A stretch of DNA of 10,123 nt, from contig DATCKS010000090.1 of assembly GCA_036562265.1 (NCBI GenBank), positions 1 through 10,123 of the forward strand. Reading direction: 5' to 3'. Of this stretch, positions 5,919 through 10,123 are shown one piece after another. The stretch is from DASVDK01 sp036562265 [NCBI: Thermodesulfobacteriota bacterium] (GTDB taxonomy: Bacteria > DASVDK01). Within the stretch, counting starts at the first letter, position 1, and the number at the start of each line of letters is the position of its first letter. The translations under genes and the position numbers were made by a program. The notes under the pieces are model-generated. The model searched no databases. It worked only from the letters and a program-made list of their open reading frames with translations, and had not been told where the DNA came from.

Positions 5919-10123
<4,205 letters not shown>

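Overview
This is a very GC-rich, tightly packed bacterial window. Nine recognisable protein-coding genes lie on it, eight on the minus strand and one (ligA) divergent on the plus strand. No gap between recognisable genes exceeds about 130 bases, and I see no rRNA, tRNA, CRISPR array, insertion sequence or prophage gene. A System I cytochrome c maturation (ccm) locus, an Slt70-type periplasmic lytic transglycosylase and a lipobox-bearing TPR protein point to a diderm bacterium making c-type cytochromes. Composition and gene content would suit an uncultured high-GC lineage such as Rokubacteria/Methylomirabilota or a deltaproteobacterium-like group. That is a guess from style, not a placement.

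Layout, right to left in the direction of minus-strand transcription. A divergent intergenic region (9228-9299) separates ligA (9300 to the edge, partial) from a 751-residue Slt-like lytic transglycosylase (9227-6972). The slt stop overlaps the ATG of a 43-codon mini-ORF (6972-6841). The stop of that mini-ORF in turn overlaps a probable CTG start of an ABC ATPase (6844-5915). The ATPase stop overlaps the GTG of its ABC-2 permease (5918-5079), and the permease stop overlaps a 17-codon mini-ORF (5082-5029). Next come a TPR lipoprotein (5018-4437), a PIN-PhoH (PhoH2-type) ATPase (4342-3029), tsaD (2928-1912), a natural-looking CcmA-CcmB fusion (1884-331) and the start of ccmC (322 to the edge).

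The first block (transglycosylase, NodIJ/Drr-like exporter, TPR lipoprotein) is envelope-directed and chained by stop/start overlaps, so it may be co-expressed. The middle genes are RNA-related: PhoH2, and TsaD for the tRNA t6A modification. The left block is the heme-handling ABC module CcmAB-CcmC. Intergenic stretches are short but hold structured inverted repeats (2943-2978, 4363-4426, 9246-9272).

Most of the window is ordinary housekeeping and envelope biology, and I do not see a clear new defence or mobile system. The points most worth a second look are the CcmA-CcmB fusion with its Pro/Ala linker, the apparent CTG initiation of the ABC ATPase, the mini-ORFs at overlapping junctions, and two near-identical CGGTAGAAT boxes placed 6-7 nt before start codons, which suggests leaderless promoters.
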